Shown here piece by piece: positions 1 to 12,625 of a stretch of 64,000 bases of DNA. Every line of letters begins with the position of its first letter. Positions within the stretch are counted from its first letter, which is position 1. The position numbers and the translations under genes are program-made. Origin of the DNA: Ifrita kowaldi (lineage: Eukaryota; Chordata; Aves; Passeriformes; Cinclosomatidae); assembly GCA_013398055.1 (NCBI GenBank), contig VZRS01002620.1:4500-68499 (forward strand). Reading direction: 5' to 3'. Under the pieces are notes generated by a model. The model did not search any database. It was not told where the DNA came from and saw only the letters and a list, made by a program, of their open reading frames with translations.

Positions 1-327
1 ACTTTTCCGAAGTCAGATTCTAATTTGCAGCTTCGCGATAATGGTGAACTGATTTGTTTTAGTAAGAGGAGGAAAGGCTTTGAAGCATAAATGTCCTGTC
101 TGTTTTTCTAGGAGAAAGTAATTTTGCCGTGGCTTAGTCTAGGCAGCCCATATTTGCCTTCCATATGTATTAATTGATAAGTCCATTTTCTTGTAAACTG
201 CCCGTATTTCGCCTATTTAACATGAGTGCTAGTATTCAGGATGAAAGCGAACTCACGTCTGTGGTGAAGCAGTTTAAGTACTTCAGAACACATTTCAGCT
301 TTAACATGTACTCTCTGGGTCTTACTG

Positions 328-349
328 GTGTGTGTGTGTATGTGTGTAG
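328..349. repeat. (TG)n simple repeat
   Basis: A short, slightly interrupted TG microsatellite with one TA interruption, read directly from the sequence. Confidence 0.7.
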
Positions 350-3300
350 GCACTGCAGTATGACCATGTAATTTTGATGTGAAGATGGCAATTTCTTCTG
401 GATCTTTTGTAAGGCTTTATCTGATGTGGACTCTGTAGTTTAAGAACTTTATGTTGATGTTAACATCCAGGGACCTATTTTAATGATGCCTTACAGTTTG
501 GCTAATCATTTAAACCTCATAAAAATGTAATTCCTGTTTGGACTTAAGACTTGTGTGTTCTTTTCAGTTGTGACTTATGTCAGTCAAACCTCAAGGATAT
601 TTTTTAAATGTTGACTTATCATGGGAGTACCATAATAAGAACTATTTTCTAGACTAGTGTCTTGTTTATATGTATTCTCAGGAATTCAGATGGATTTTGT
701 TCTGTTCCTAGGACAGTGTAAAAATACTTGTTATGGTGTGATTGTGCAGATAAGAAATGGCTCTGTACTTAGAGAAGGGTTAGCAGGAAATGATAAATGT
801 TTTGGGGCAGGGGAATGATGTACAAATTTTAGTGAGTGCCTTTTTATAAACTCTTAGCACCATCTTTGTTTTTACCATGTCATGAAATTATAATGTACTG
901 TATATTGTAATACAGTTGTATCCAGTTTCATGGCCTTCAAGGAAAATAAAGAATATGTATCAGAATATGTTTAAAACAGTTGAGTCTCATGGTGATAGCA
1001 AGTGGGAGTTAGGCTGGACATTAGAGGTGCAGGAAGGTCAATGTATATCGCATCAGTGCTGAAATACTGCGTCCATCCTTGGTAGTTTGTCCACAGCAGC
1101 CATGACAGAGCAGCTGTGGAATTTTTTTCCTTTCCACATGGACAGTTCTGCTTAATTTTAAGTAGCTGCATTTGGGTAAATCAGTGTATTGAGTGTGTAT
1201 ACAAGTTAAAACACTTGTAGTTGCTCTCTGATATTTGACTAGGAAGGTTAACAAACCTTAGAAAATACTAAATGCCAAATGCTTTTCTCTTCAGTATTTT
1301 AGTGAGATAGTCTACTTTGAATTTATTTTAAGAGCAGTTGAAATACATGACAACTTCAATAATGATTGTCATTCAGAAATACCCTATAATTGCTCATGTA
1401 GAGTATCTCAGTAATTCTGTGTGCTGTGTTACCAGTAAACAGATGTTAGACCAAGTCCTACTTTATCAGACTGTTTAAAGAATTTAAACCATCTATCTGC
1501 CCTCATTTTAATATTGACTTCTTTTAGCTGGAAGAGGGAGGCTAATTTGTATGTGAGTAACAGTAATACACATTAAATTTTTCTGGGCAGCTGTTGCCCA
1601 GATATTTATTAAGAGGCAAACTGAAAGGCATAATTTAAATAATGTATTATGGGGAGGTTTTATATTATGTTTTTAAATACAGGTAGTTGTACTTTCTTTA
1701 AGGATCTACCGTTAGTTAGAAGATACTGTGCTTGCTCTGAAGTCCCCCTATCAGTCTCTTTGGTATTACAGTTACTTCCTTTTAAATAGATTCTCTGTTT
1801 CTGTTTATGCTGGAAGACCTTCATGAACCTCAAAATGAAGCTGAGAAGGGAAACTGACTGCTGTTAAATTACAGATGTAAATATTACCTTTTTTTTCTTT
1901 AAGCTCTCAAGCATTCTGCTTGTCAGGCAGTAGAGTGAATATTTTCACTAAAAGTAGTGAAGGGTGTAAGCTATCTTATATCACTGTAAGAGGAGAAGGG
2001 AGCTGTTTTACCAGGAATTGCAGATTCAACATAATAAAGCACTTCAGATCTCTTATCCTACATCTATTGTTTGCTGTCAGTATATTGTTTTTGTTTATAA
2101 CAAGATCTAAATAGTGAGTTCAGTGATAACTGTAGTGTGGTTTCTGGTAGCCTGATGGAAATCCATGGAGGCAAAGTGCATCTCCTTCTGTGTGAGCTTA
2201 ACTATATGCTTTTAAAGCATCCAGACCTTTAAGTGATGTTAGTGGCTGAAATTGGTGTAGATGCCTTATTACTTCCCCAAGTACAGGATTAGTTTGCATT
2301 GCTGTAATCATGTTTCTGTAAAGAAATAAATGGTGCAGTTCATCTCTTCAGTGTGCAGTAACCACATACTGTGTGACTTCCATGAAAATTAGGTGTTTGA
2401 AAAGGCATGAGCTAGATAGTTCAGCTGCAAGGCAGCTTGTAGATGTTTATACTGTGTTTTTCTGCAGTTGCTGTTTGACACATGCTAGAGACACCAAAGT
2501 CACACTGTAAAATAGAAGTTTTGTCTATATGTACAAGTGTACTAGTAAAAGCTCATCAGTTTCAGCTCTGTTGATCGGTTTGTAGCACCTTTGATGACTT
2601 TCAAAGGAAGACATAAATGCTTTTAACAGAGCACTGGGAGCTGGAGTGGGAACAGAGGGAGAGCACCTACAGTGACAGCACAGCATCGCCAAGGATTTTT
2701 CCATCACTGAAATGCTGACTTTCTCTGTTCGTGTCAAAATGTAGCTAAGGTAAAAAAATATAGCTTATTATTGATCTTGGCTATTCTCAGCTAAGGTAAA
2801 ATATAATTCTGTATTTTATCCAAGTCCTTAATGCTTGATGTTTATAACCATCTGTGTAAATAAGCCACCAAATTTTCTACTTCCAGTTTGAGCAGATGCT
2901 GCGGTGAGAGAAGATTGCCTTTCTACCTCTTCTGTGCTCTGTGGCTTGGGAGTACTTTTGGAAGAGGGTCACCCTCTACCATGTCTGATTTTTATCACTC
3001 TTAGTTATTGCAAATGGTAGGGTTCTGCTTAAATGGTCTGATTTGGTATGGCAGTTTCTTTGTTCCTGTGCAAAGTAAATAGATTGTAACTAACTCATCT
3101 GGAGCTTTCTGTCTCATTGGATTAAGTGATACTAAAGGTTCAGTCTCTACTGTCACTCAGTGGAGTCTAAGTACTGCTCAGTGCAATACCTGTGTGTAGA
3201 CATGTGCAGTCGTACCTTACCCAAAGGTCGAACATGTAGAGCACAAGATATGAAGGCCAGTTTTTCCTTCTGTATGATGGATTTGAACTTCACAAGACCT

Positions 3301-3916
3301 TTTAGTGTATTAAAACTTCTAGAAGTAACGGTGCAGCTGTGCAGAGATTTATGCTGCTGCAGGCGAGCATGCGGCAGGAGTAGGAGCAAGCATCTGGGGG
3401 TGGAGTGACTGTGAGAATGCTTCTGTTGGCTTTCAGCAGCTTCCAGTATTGATGAAACTTGGCTTAAGCTTGTTTAAAATACAAATTATACGTTGCCATG
3501 TAGCTGTTCTTTAAACAAACTTGTAAAGCTAGTTTTCAGCAGAAACGGTGATAAGAGGACGGATCTGGTTTGAGTTCTGAGTTTCTAAGGCTAATCTGAG
3601 TGTTCTCAGAGGATTCTCTGCAGAGACCCGAGGGTCATCTTAATTTACTTTTTATCTGCTATGTGCTCACTTAAAGCTCTAGAATTACAGTTCATTCTTT
3701 CGCTTTAAGCAGAGTGGACAGAAAGCCTTCAAAAGGGCTTCATTACTTGTCTCTGTGTGAGTAGGAGAACGTGGTTAAGTGGAGAGTTGCTTTCTGTTAC
3801 TACCCTCCCTTCTTATCTTTACCCAGCGGCTGAGTGTATTGCCTGCAGGGTTGCTTCCGCTTTCCAGTCTCGCAACACTGTAGAACTGGAGAATTCTGGT
3901 CAGTGCTGAAGTGTCT

Positions 3917-4140
3917 TGATTATTTTTTCACTGTATGTTTGGAGTTTTGAGGGTTTTTTTGGTGTGTTTTGGTTCAGGGTTTTTTTGTTGTTGTTGCTTG
4001 CTTGTTTGGGATTTTTTTGGTCTGTTTCTTGCTTTGTAGGTTTCGGAGTTTTTGTTTCAGTTGGGTTTTGGAGGTTTGGTTTGCTTTATTTTGTAGGGGT
4101 TGTTTGTTGGTGTGCTTTTAGAAGATCAGTTTTGTTGGAT
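3917..4140. repeat. G/T-rich low-complexity block
   Basis: About 220 bases made almost only of G and T on the + strand, with repeated TTTGG, GTTTGT and GGGTTTTTTT pieces. It carries a meaningless 77-codon open frame rich in Phe, Gly, Val and Leu. It has no clear period and matches no element I recognise. Confidence 0.6.
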
Positions 4141-7100
4141 CTTGGCTGAAAAATGTCCAGAAAAAGCAGCAGCTCTATTTACTTGCTGCTTAAGAATAAT
4201 TTGAAATTGGGAATAATTTACCTTCTGTCTGGAAACTGATGAAATAGTTTTCAAATTGTCTTAATAAAAGCTGATAGAGGCATCACTCCCTCTCTTTCTG
4301 GCTCATAAATGTCCTATTGTTTTGACAGTGTTCAGCATGTGATGATTAAGGATTTGAAAGTGTTTGCAAAAAGTAGGTTTTTTTCTTTAAACTCAGAATG
4401 TCATGGAGTATTCCTGTTTCTGAGATTAAACTGGATTTCAGGTCAGTCTACCTTTGTTTCAAACTGTCTATATATTTCATTTGTGTTCCAAAAGTGTAAA
4501 CTATTCAAATAATTCATGGAAATACAGCATAATACTGTGCGTTCTCATCTCTCTTGTCCTAGTGTTCTAATTGGTAGTGAAATGACTGCTAATATGACTA
4601 TTATGCTGGACAACTTCAGATAGATTTCACCCTGCTCGTGGTACTGCAGCTCCTTGTAACTTACCCAGGGTCACTGTGGAAGGTGGAAAGAGAGTGCTGG
4701 GAAGTGAATTGCATCTGCTTGACCTCACTGACATCTGACCACATCTGACATCTTGTTTTCTGAGCTCTTCTCCATCCTCTTCTTCAGACTCCAGTCATCT
4801 TGGTTTTGAACAAACTGAAATAAGTTCTTACTCAGCTGTCAGCAGTGATGATCAGGTACTTCGGGGAGCTGGTAGTTCACCTTCAAAGGTGTGCATATAT
4901 GTTTCATTTCAGTAGTTATTTCTCTGAAATACCCTCTTACATCCTGATGATTTCTACTGTCTTGTATAACCATCATGTTCCTATCTCCAGGACTGTTCCT
5001 TTCAGATGCTGAAAGATCTTGGTGTAAATATTTAAAATGCTGAAGGGGGAAAAAAAGCCCCTAGCCCTAATGTGTTATAACAACAAATTGAGATACAGTT
5101 TTGGGGTTTTTTATACAAATTGTTTTTGTTGCCTCCCATTCTACTGCAAATAGAATATCTGCACAATATTATTTTAGTAATTCTTAGTATTCTTTAAAAG
5201 GGAGGCTTCTAAGCTCAGTGGATGATATTTCGCCTTGAGATAATATTTAAGTGTTCTGCATTTGGAGACGTATACAAAAATGTAAGTATCTGTCAAAGGT
5301 GTGGTGAAACGTGCAGTGACATCTAGTTTGCAGTTCATGTACAGTTTACTGAGCTTGTCATATTAATATGCTCTAGCAGGCTAGTATTTGTTTGCTGCCA
5401 TGGCTAAGACGATATTTTAATTGCTTTGAATTATGATGGTACTTTTAATTTCTGGTTATTGAATATATAGTTTGAAAATTCTTGTGTAGTCAGTGACGGT
5501 TTCTCAGTTTCTTAGTATTACTTTTTTTACTTTTCATGGTTTTAGACTGTGAAGTTGCCAGGTCTGATACTAATAGTCCTCTGGTTGCATGTTTTAACTT
5601 TACCACTAGATCTATAATTAGTGTCTTAAATCTTTCCATTAAAAAGATCTGAAATGTTTGTTATTTCACTAAAGTAAATGCCACTACAGAAGTCTGGGCT
5701 ACAACTACAGATTTCTTTGCTTAATGTAAGAAAATATTGCAGTTTGATTAGCATGGAAGCTTGCTGAGACAGTGTTAATGTATTCTTAAAAACTTGGAAA
5801 GGATCTTCCATGTTAAGTATCTGTATTGCATATTAATTTTGTTAGATTATTCATATAAATAAAACATAGGGGGTGGCTTCTGTAGTTGTGTAAAGTTCTT
5901 TCACAGTTCATACTTGAAATGGAAGTGTGGAGAGCTGTTTTTCTATTGTGTGGAGCTGGATGGAGTTTTTCTTAAAACTGTACTAATATGCGTAAGTTTA
6001 TTTTTTAAAAGCTAATTCAGTAATGCCTGCATATACGTCCAGAAAGTGACTTCTTCTGTAAAGATAGAATACATATTGATTTGTTGGGGTTTTAAACTGT
6101 AAATTCTGCATTGATTTGTAATGAACAGCTTATTACAGTAGATCTCCTGATCTCTGCAGGCAAATCGAATGCCCCAGCCTGTAGAAAGTGCCAGGGCTTT
6201 GGGGTTTCTATTAGGTTTTCCATGGTGTGGAAACTATTTCTATAATGCCCAGTAAATGCAGCCAAGCTCTTCACTATCTGCTTGGCAGGGGTGGCTCCTG
6301 GTTTCTGGCAGGGTCATAGTAACCAGGATAACTTGCTTTCTCTTTGAACCTCCAAGGTTAGAGCTAGAATTGGTGACCTGGTACATTCTGCTCCACACAG
6401 CCTTGTTTACACACTTACTCAGACATCTTCCTAAAATTAACTAAGAGCTAGAGTTTGTTCCCTGGAGAAGAATTTGCTCTGAGTTGTAACTGCATGTTTC
6501 TTACCCTTCCCAGAGGCTCTTGGGAGGAAGAGCAGGGGTACGGGGAAGAGAGATCTTAAGGACATGCAGATTGTTCTGTATTTGCTTTAAGCCAGCATCA
6601 CAAGAAGAAGGAGAAGAAGTTCCCATTCCACCTCCCCCCAGCCTTATGGACAAGAAAGGTGAAATGAGACACCTTAAGCCATGTAGAGCTCTGGCAGAGA
6701 GCAATGCAGGTGGCCTTCAGGGTTGTCATTTTAGAAATGCCTTTACCAAACCAATACAGAAAAGCTTGATCTGCTTGGTTTGTCTCACTGTGAAGTGAGA
6801 CTGATGTTCACTGTGAGCATGCAGACTGATACTGAGTGCCTTTTTTTTTGTGGTAAGAGGGCACATAATAAAATAATAAGTATTTTGGATTAAACTAAGA
6901 TGTCTTCCATCTTTTCAAAGTTGTAAGGTGCTGTCATGTAAGGATGTGTTCAGTATTGTAAACCAGCATACACTGATACACTCAGCAAGCTGTGTGAGGA
7001 AAGATATGGATTGGCAAAGCATTTGACTTGGATGATTCATGCTTGACCATTGCATTTGGCTTATGCTGCACGCCAGCATCCTCTGTTCAAAACAGTTACT

Positions 7101-9617
7101 TTTGTCACTCATTTCTGGTATATTGCTGGTAGCAAAGGATTCAATTCTGAAAAAGAAAGCATTTTCCTTGTTGAGGTACTTCCAAGCCTGATGGGTACAT
7201 GTTGACTCTCTTAGGAATGGAAAATATAGGAAAAGGCACCAGAGTAGTAATATAAAAAAGTGTGAAGTGTTCCCTGTACCTGGGGTGCTCATTACTTTAG
7301 CCAAAAAGAATTTCTCAGTCTGAGGGGGTTTTTTATTCCACAAAAGGAGAGAAATCAGGGTTTGCAGATTCCTAGACTCTCCTACAAATTCTGTTTCTTT
7401 TCTACAGTAGAAGATGGACTTCCCTTTCTGAAGAAAAAAAAAAAGCTGGAAATGTTTGATCCGAATGTTGCCCAATGACATGGCCATGAAAAAGGTCTTC
7501 ATGACATCTCATTCGAATGTTTACTGTCTGTTCCAAATAAAACAGTGACAGTAACTTTCCTTGGCTGTTGCTCTTTGGGATACAGTTTACTAATAACGTC
7601 ACAAACCTTTGTGAAAACTCTGGCATATCTTGGAAAAGTAGTGTCTTTAACCGAGCCTTAATTCATGATAGTAAACTCATGAAACTGCTTACTGCTTGTC
7701 TTTCTAAACTCATTTGAAGTACAATTATGCTTGATCTTGAAATTGTTACTTATATTGAAAATTTTGAAGTATAGATTAGCTCTTTTTAAAAAGTTAAGTG
7801 CACATATGGTAAGCGGAACACCACTACTGTATTGTCAGATTTGTCTTTTGAGCATGTGGTTAAGTTCCAGCATGTTCAGGTACAATGGTAAACCATCTTG
7901 TCCCAGTAAATGTGCTGAAGTATTTAATTCCCCTTGGTGTCTCAGCAGTAAATTAGTATGCTCTACTGTTTGCTTGTTCTGACCTGCTCTGAGTTGCATG
8001 TTTGTGGCGGCGTTTTACAGTTCTGCTGCTACTAGTGAGGATGCCCAGCAAAGCCAAGTGGAGAAGGAGAATTGCTTTTACATTTTCAAATCAGCTACAT
8101 ATGAATTAAATTCCTTTATTTTAAAATTGACTGCAAATGAGAATATAGGTCCAGTGCCAGGGCAAGCCACTTGTAGACCCTGGGAATCAAGACTGCAGGG
8201 GAGAGCACAGCCAGAACTTTTTGATTTTTGGCTTCCTTTCAGCCTACAGGGTGGACTGTTGAGGAACTAGCAAGGGGAACTAGTAGGAAATCTGCCAGTT
8301 TTTATCATGTAGACAGAGTTCATAGGATCTTCATCAAAATAGGTCTTTCACTTTTTCTTATTTGACAAATAATTTTTTGCAAGTATTTCTTCCCAGGAAG
8401 TAAGTGTAGGTGGGTGCATTAGTATTTCAACTGTATTTAATGAACTTGCATGTGCATAAGTAGTTGAGGCCTAAATAGCCATAAATAGCTAGGACTTAGA
8501 CAAAAACTCAGGTTTTAATCTTGTGAGTGAGCATCTAGCAAAAACCTTATGCAGTGGTGGAACCTTATGGGCTTTATTGGTATTCTTTGTGAGCAAGTGT
8601 TCACTTCCTGTGTATCTATCATATTTGTGATATTGGTACCTTAGCCTGAAATAAAGCAAGGCATTTATCACTAAGTAGGTGACTAACTACTCTGGGTTTT
8701 GTTCAAAACATAAATCCCACTTCAGAGGAAAATCAGGACCCAAATTTACCACTATGCCTGCCTTGGAGTTACATGTGACTCTGTCAGGGTTCTGAGCTTT
8801 CTCTGCTCACCAGCTCTGTGCAGCAGCTGGCAGCCGGATAAAACTACCATAAAACCTGTTGTCACAGTGACTAGGTAAGTTTTCTGCATCTTGGGCCACT
8901 CAGCTGCATAAAACTTTTTCCAGGACTTGTAAAGTTAGCAAGCTGACTGCCTCTGATGCTTCAGGTAGTACGTATCTTTGTAGAAATTGAGGGGAAAAAG
9001 AAGGGTGCAAGGTCTGGTAATGTAGTATGTGCTACAAACTGCAAGACCTCCTGACTGTAACAGAATCTCTATGGAGAAATATGTGTTTCATTTAGCACAC
9101 TTAAGTTGCTTTTGCCTAGGCTATGCTGATAGTGTTTTGGTGCATGCTGGGTAAATGTCTAAAACTCATGAATTTGTCATAATTAAAACCCAGATTCAGC
9201 AGATATAGTGCTGAAAGTGGTCAAAAGTAAGAATGTAACTGTATCTTTAATGTCCTAGGACCTTTAGCTATGAGTAGCTATACTTAAGGAGCTGTAAAAT
9301 TTTGAAAAAGTACTCCGTTTGTTTCATCCAGCTTCTTGGGGAATAATTCAGATCTGTTCCATTAATGTTTGTAAGGGGAAAGACTACTGAACAAATTTAC
9401 CTTCTCTGGTTAACATTGGTACAAAAGGTACATTAAGTTTCTCTGATCACTGAGCCAAAAGTGCTAAAGATCTGATTTGCACAACTAGTAAGTAGGCAAA
9501 CTGGATTGGAACAAAGCCAAAACCAGATGGAGAACTGATTTATACTATAGCAGCATTTTCAGAGATGTGACATGTCATCTGTGTGAAAGAGCTCAACTGG
9601 TTACACTAGTTAGGACC

Positions 9618-9656
9618 AGCTGTGTTCTGTCTCCCCTCTGTGGGGAGAACACAGCT
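9618..9656. repeat. Imperfect inverted repeat (hairpin)
   Basis: The right arm 9642-9656 is the reverse complement of 9618-9636 apart from a 4-base bulge in the left arm. This gives 15 base pairs around a 5-base loop. No flanking complementarity extends it, so it is too short for a typical microRNA precursor. Confidence 0.5.
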
Positions 9657-12599
9657 TGTGTTATGGGAGCTGATACCGTAGGAAGGACAGGCTCTTTTTT
9701 TCATTAAGTATTGTCAGTTAATCCCTGGTTGAGAAGACACCATTGCCTCCAGATCTCAAAATATTTTTGCATCAGACATGATTGCAAATAAATTTCCGAT
9801 TTGGTGGAGGTATAGAATAGGTATATGGATTTTGCCCTATTGACATTTTTTAAACAACTGGTTTTTGCTTGAAGCCACAAATAATTAGTGCATAAACTGA
9901 AATGCAGTCGAAGTTTTCAGTGTAGTTATTATTGGGCAAGGTTTTGGCATTTTTCTTATCTGTCAGTCTGTCTAATCTTTCCTCATGTTTCTTTATAATC
10001 ACTTTAGGGGAAAAAAAAAAAGCTCTGTAGAACTTGCTCCTTTCCCCCCCTTAAGTTCATTTTAGAGAGCCAGCATTTCACTTTATCTCCTGAAGGCCCA
10101 ATGTATGCTTCATTGCATTTCTGAATCTCATTGTGAAAAGAGATTTTGCATTTTGATACTTAAAAGGAAATAGGAAATGAGACAATATGGGTCTAGCACT
10201 GTTACTCCCTTTCCATGTTCAAATAAATGGCATGTTTTTATAACTGGGAGGGGATGAAGCTGGCTCTCACAAGGGAAGTGGTTAGTGTAGCTGGTTCTTA
10301 CCGTGGTGACTTTTGATAAGGATTTGTTGGGCTACTGTATACGTATTTGCACTTGCTAAAATAATGTATAATTATAGGATTTTAAATGCTTAAGCCTTTC
10401 TGTGTAACTGCATTAGTTCTTCAGTAGTTGTGAGTGGGCAGCCAAAAAACAAGAATTGAGAACTCTGCTATTCCATATTCATACAGCAGCTTGTTTCTAA
10501 CTTTGTGTAGGTGCATGATTGGCTAGCTAATGCTTAACCCAGACATACTAACCAAGTTGATGGGAAGTGTGTCTTATAAAAGAGGTGACCTTTCCTGTTG
10601 AGAGTATTCAGAGTGATACAGTTTGTGTTAGGTATCTGAGTGTTCCTGAGGCTGACTATGCAAATGCCTTTTGGTTTTCCAGGACAGGGTTATGTGACAG
10701 TGTGTTCTTCACTGGTCCTGGGCTGCAATCAGCATTGTTCCAGCATTTCAAAGGCATGTTTTCTTTCTGATATCTGCATGAACTTGGGCCTCTATCACCC
10801 TTTGCTTGTCCCAGGTTGCCTGACATTTTAATGTAGCAATTAATTCAATGGGTGACATCAGTCTTCAGCTTCTAGTTCACAGTCAGGTCACTCCAGTACC
10901 TAGTAAAAGATTAACTTGTTGAGAAAAGTATTTCCATAAACAGTCCATTAGTAAGTCACAAGGTCATGACTCGTTTCACATGCAGACTCCCTGAACTGTA
11001 GTTACACCAGTGTGTGCTGGAAACTAGTTTTTATTTCTGGGCTTTTATGTATTATTGTGGTTTCACAATGATTTGAAAAGCACTTGCACACCTGTTTAAA
11101 GAAGTGAGACTGCTTTCCCAGTTACTGTCCCCTATTTGAGGCTGCTACTGTCATACAAGTTGTCATGGTAAGAAGTAAAATTAGTGTGATATCTTTAGTG
11201 ATCACAAATGTTAGCCTAATCTTTGAATATTTTATTAAAATTTAATAAGTTATCTGCGTGTTACAGAAAATGCTTTTTTGTTCTCTTGTTTCTTAGGCAT
11301 TTGTCTTGTAAAGGTCTTTCAGAATAGTATTATTTTGGCTGTAAAATGAGCGTATTGCAATTGTGCTTCAGTGATGATGCATTCAGATCATCATTGATTT
11401 TACATAAGAGTCCTTTTGTAATCTCTTAATGTGTGGAAATGCCATTAAACTGGAGCCCATTCTAGAGTTGCAAGAGGTATGGACATCATTTCCCCACTTT
11501 CTTTTCTTTAAAATAAAACTTACATGGTGTAGCAAAGTAAAGAAAATTACATTGGGTTATGAAATTGTAATAATCAGACAAATTCTGGGATAGAATTATC
11601 ACTATGTCCTGTTAAGTTGTTTCAACTAAGGTTGAAAGTCCTTTTAGAGTAGTCATAGCACAGTGGGGTAATCACAAGTGGAACTATTAACTCATACAGC
11701 TGCTACGTTGCTCAGGCTGCTCGAAAATCACCTGTTTAATTTGTTGCTGCTTTACCATTTCATGTGCTGAATCAGTGCTGATGAGTTTCTGGTAGCACAT
11801 CAGGGAATTCAGATTCAGTTGTCGTTACCAACTTCCTTTGAGTGAAAGATACTTTCTCTATAATAAGTGGGGTAATTTACCCTTTCTTAAGTTGGTTCAG
11901 TGAAATCTCGGGCTTTTATTTCCCATATTTTTATGATTTCCATTACTATCACTTCAAGTTACAGTCCTAGTTTGTGTTTCTTATCTTTAAATGTGTTGCT
12001 TAAAAAAACAGCACTGTGGTTTAGGCTATACTGATTTTTGTATGGATTCTGATTTTAAACCCTCAAATAGACTACAGAAGTGCGGACAACACAAAACTGA
12101 CTGAGATTTCACTTATGATTGTGCAGAAGCACCCATGAAACTAGAAGGAAAACTTTATTAAGGCAGATGGGAAAATCTCATCTTTCCAAAGAAGAATTAA
12201 TGTTCTTGAATACAATTAGCTCTCCATTTTCCTTTCACTTAGTTTTGAGTAAAGGCAGTTACGGCTGCTGGCAAATAAATGAAGTCACTTTAAAATTTGT
12301 AGATTGGTCCAGTCAGTCTAATACAAAGAGTGAGGAATTTGCTTCAGAAGGAATTAAAAAATAAAGCACAAGGCTAAATACTCCTTTGAGCTGTGCAATT
12401 TAGATTTTTACTTTATGAAGATACTTTAACATAATTGTGTATACAGAGAATTACAGAAATCAGTTCTGGATGAGCTGTGCTTCATCAAATCAAAAAAGGA
12501 TTAAATGAGCTGTGCCTCACCTGTGCCTTAAGTACTTGCTAGTACTTGAATAGGCTCAGAAACCATACCAAAACTTCAAACTAGCAAATTCTTCTCGGC

Positions 12600-12625
12600 T
12601 TTTTTTTTTTTTTTTTTTTTTTTTT
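12600..12625. repeat. T26 homopolymer
   Basis: An uninterrupted run of 26 T. It could be the antisense tail of a retroposed sequence, but I see no target-site duplication or recognisable element body beside it. Confidence 0.7.

Noticed and set aside
1021..1254. Two overlapping minus-strand open frames near the left edge
   Set aside because: They are in different frames over the same DNA, with no similarity or splice support; chance frames.
6915..7502. 195-codon minus-strand open frame in intron 1
   Set aside because: The translation shows no domain, signal or family resemblance, and no promoter or splice context supports it. In AT-rich sequence one frame of this length per 30 kb is plausible by chance.
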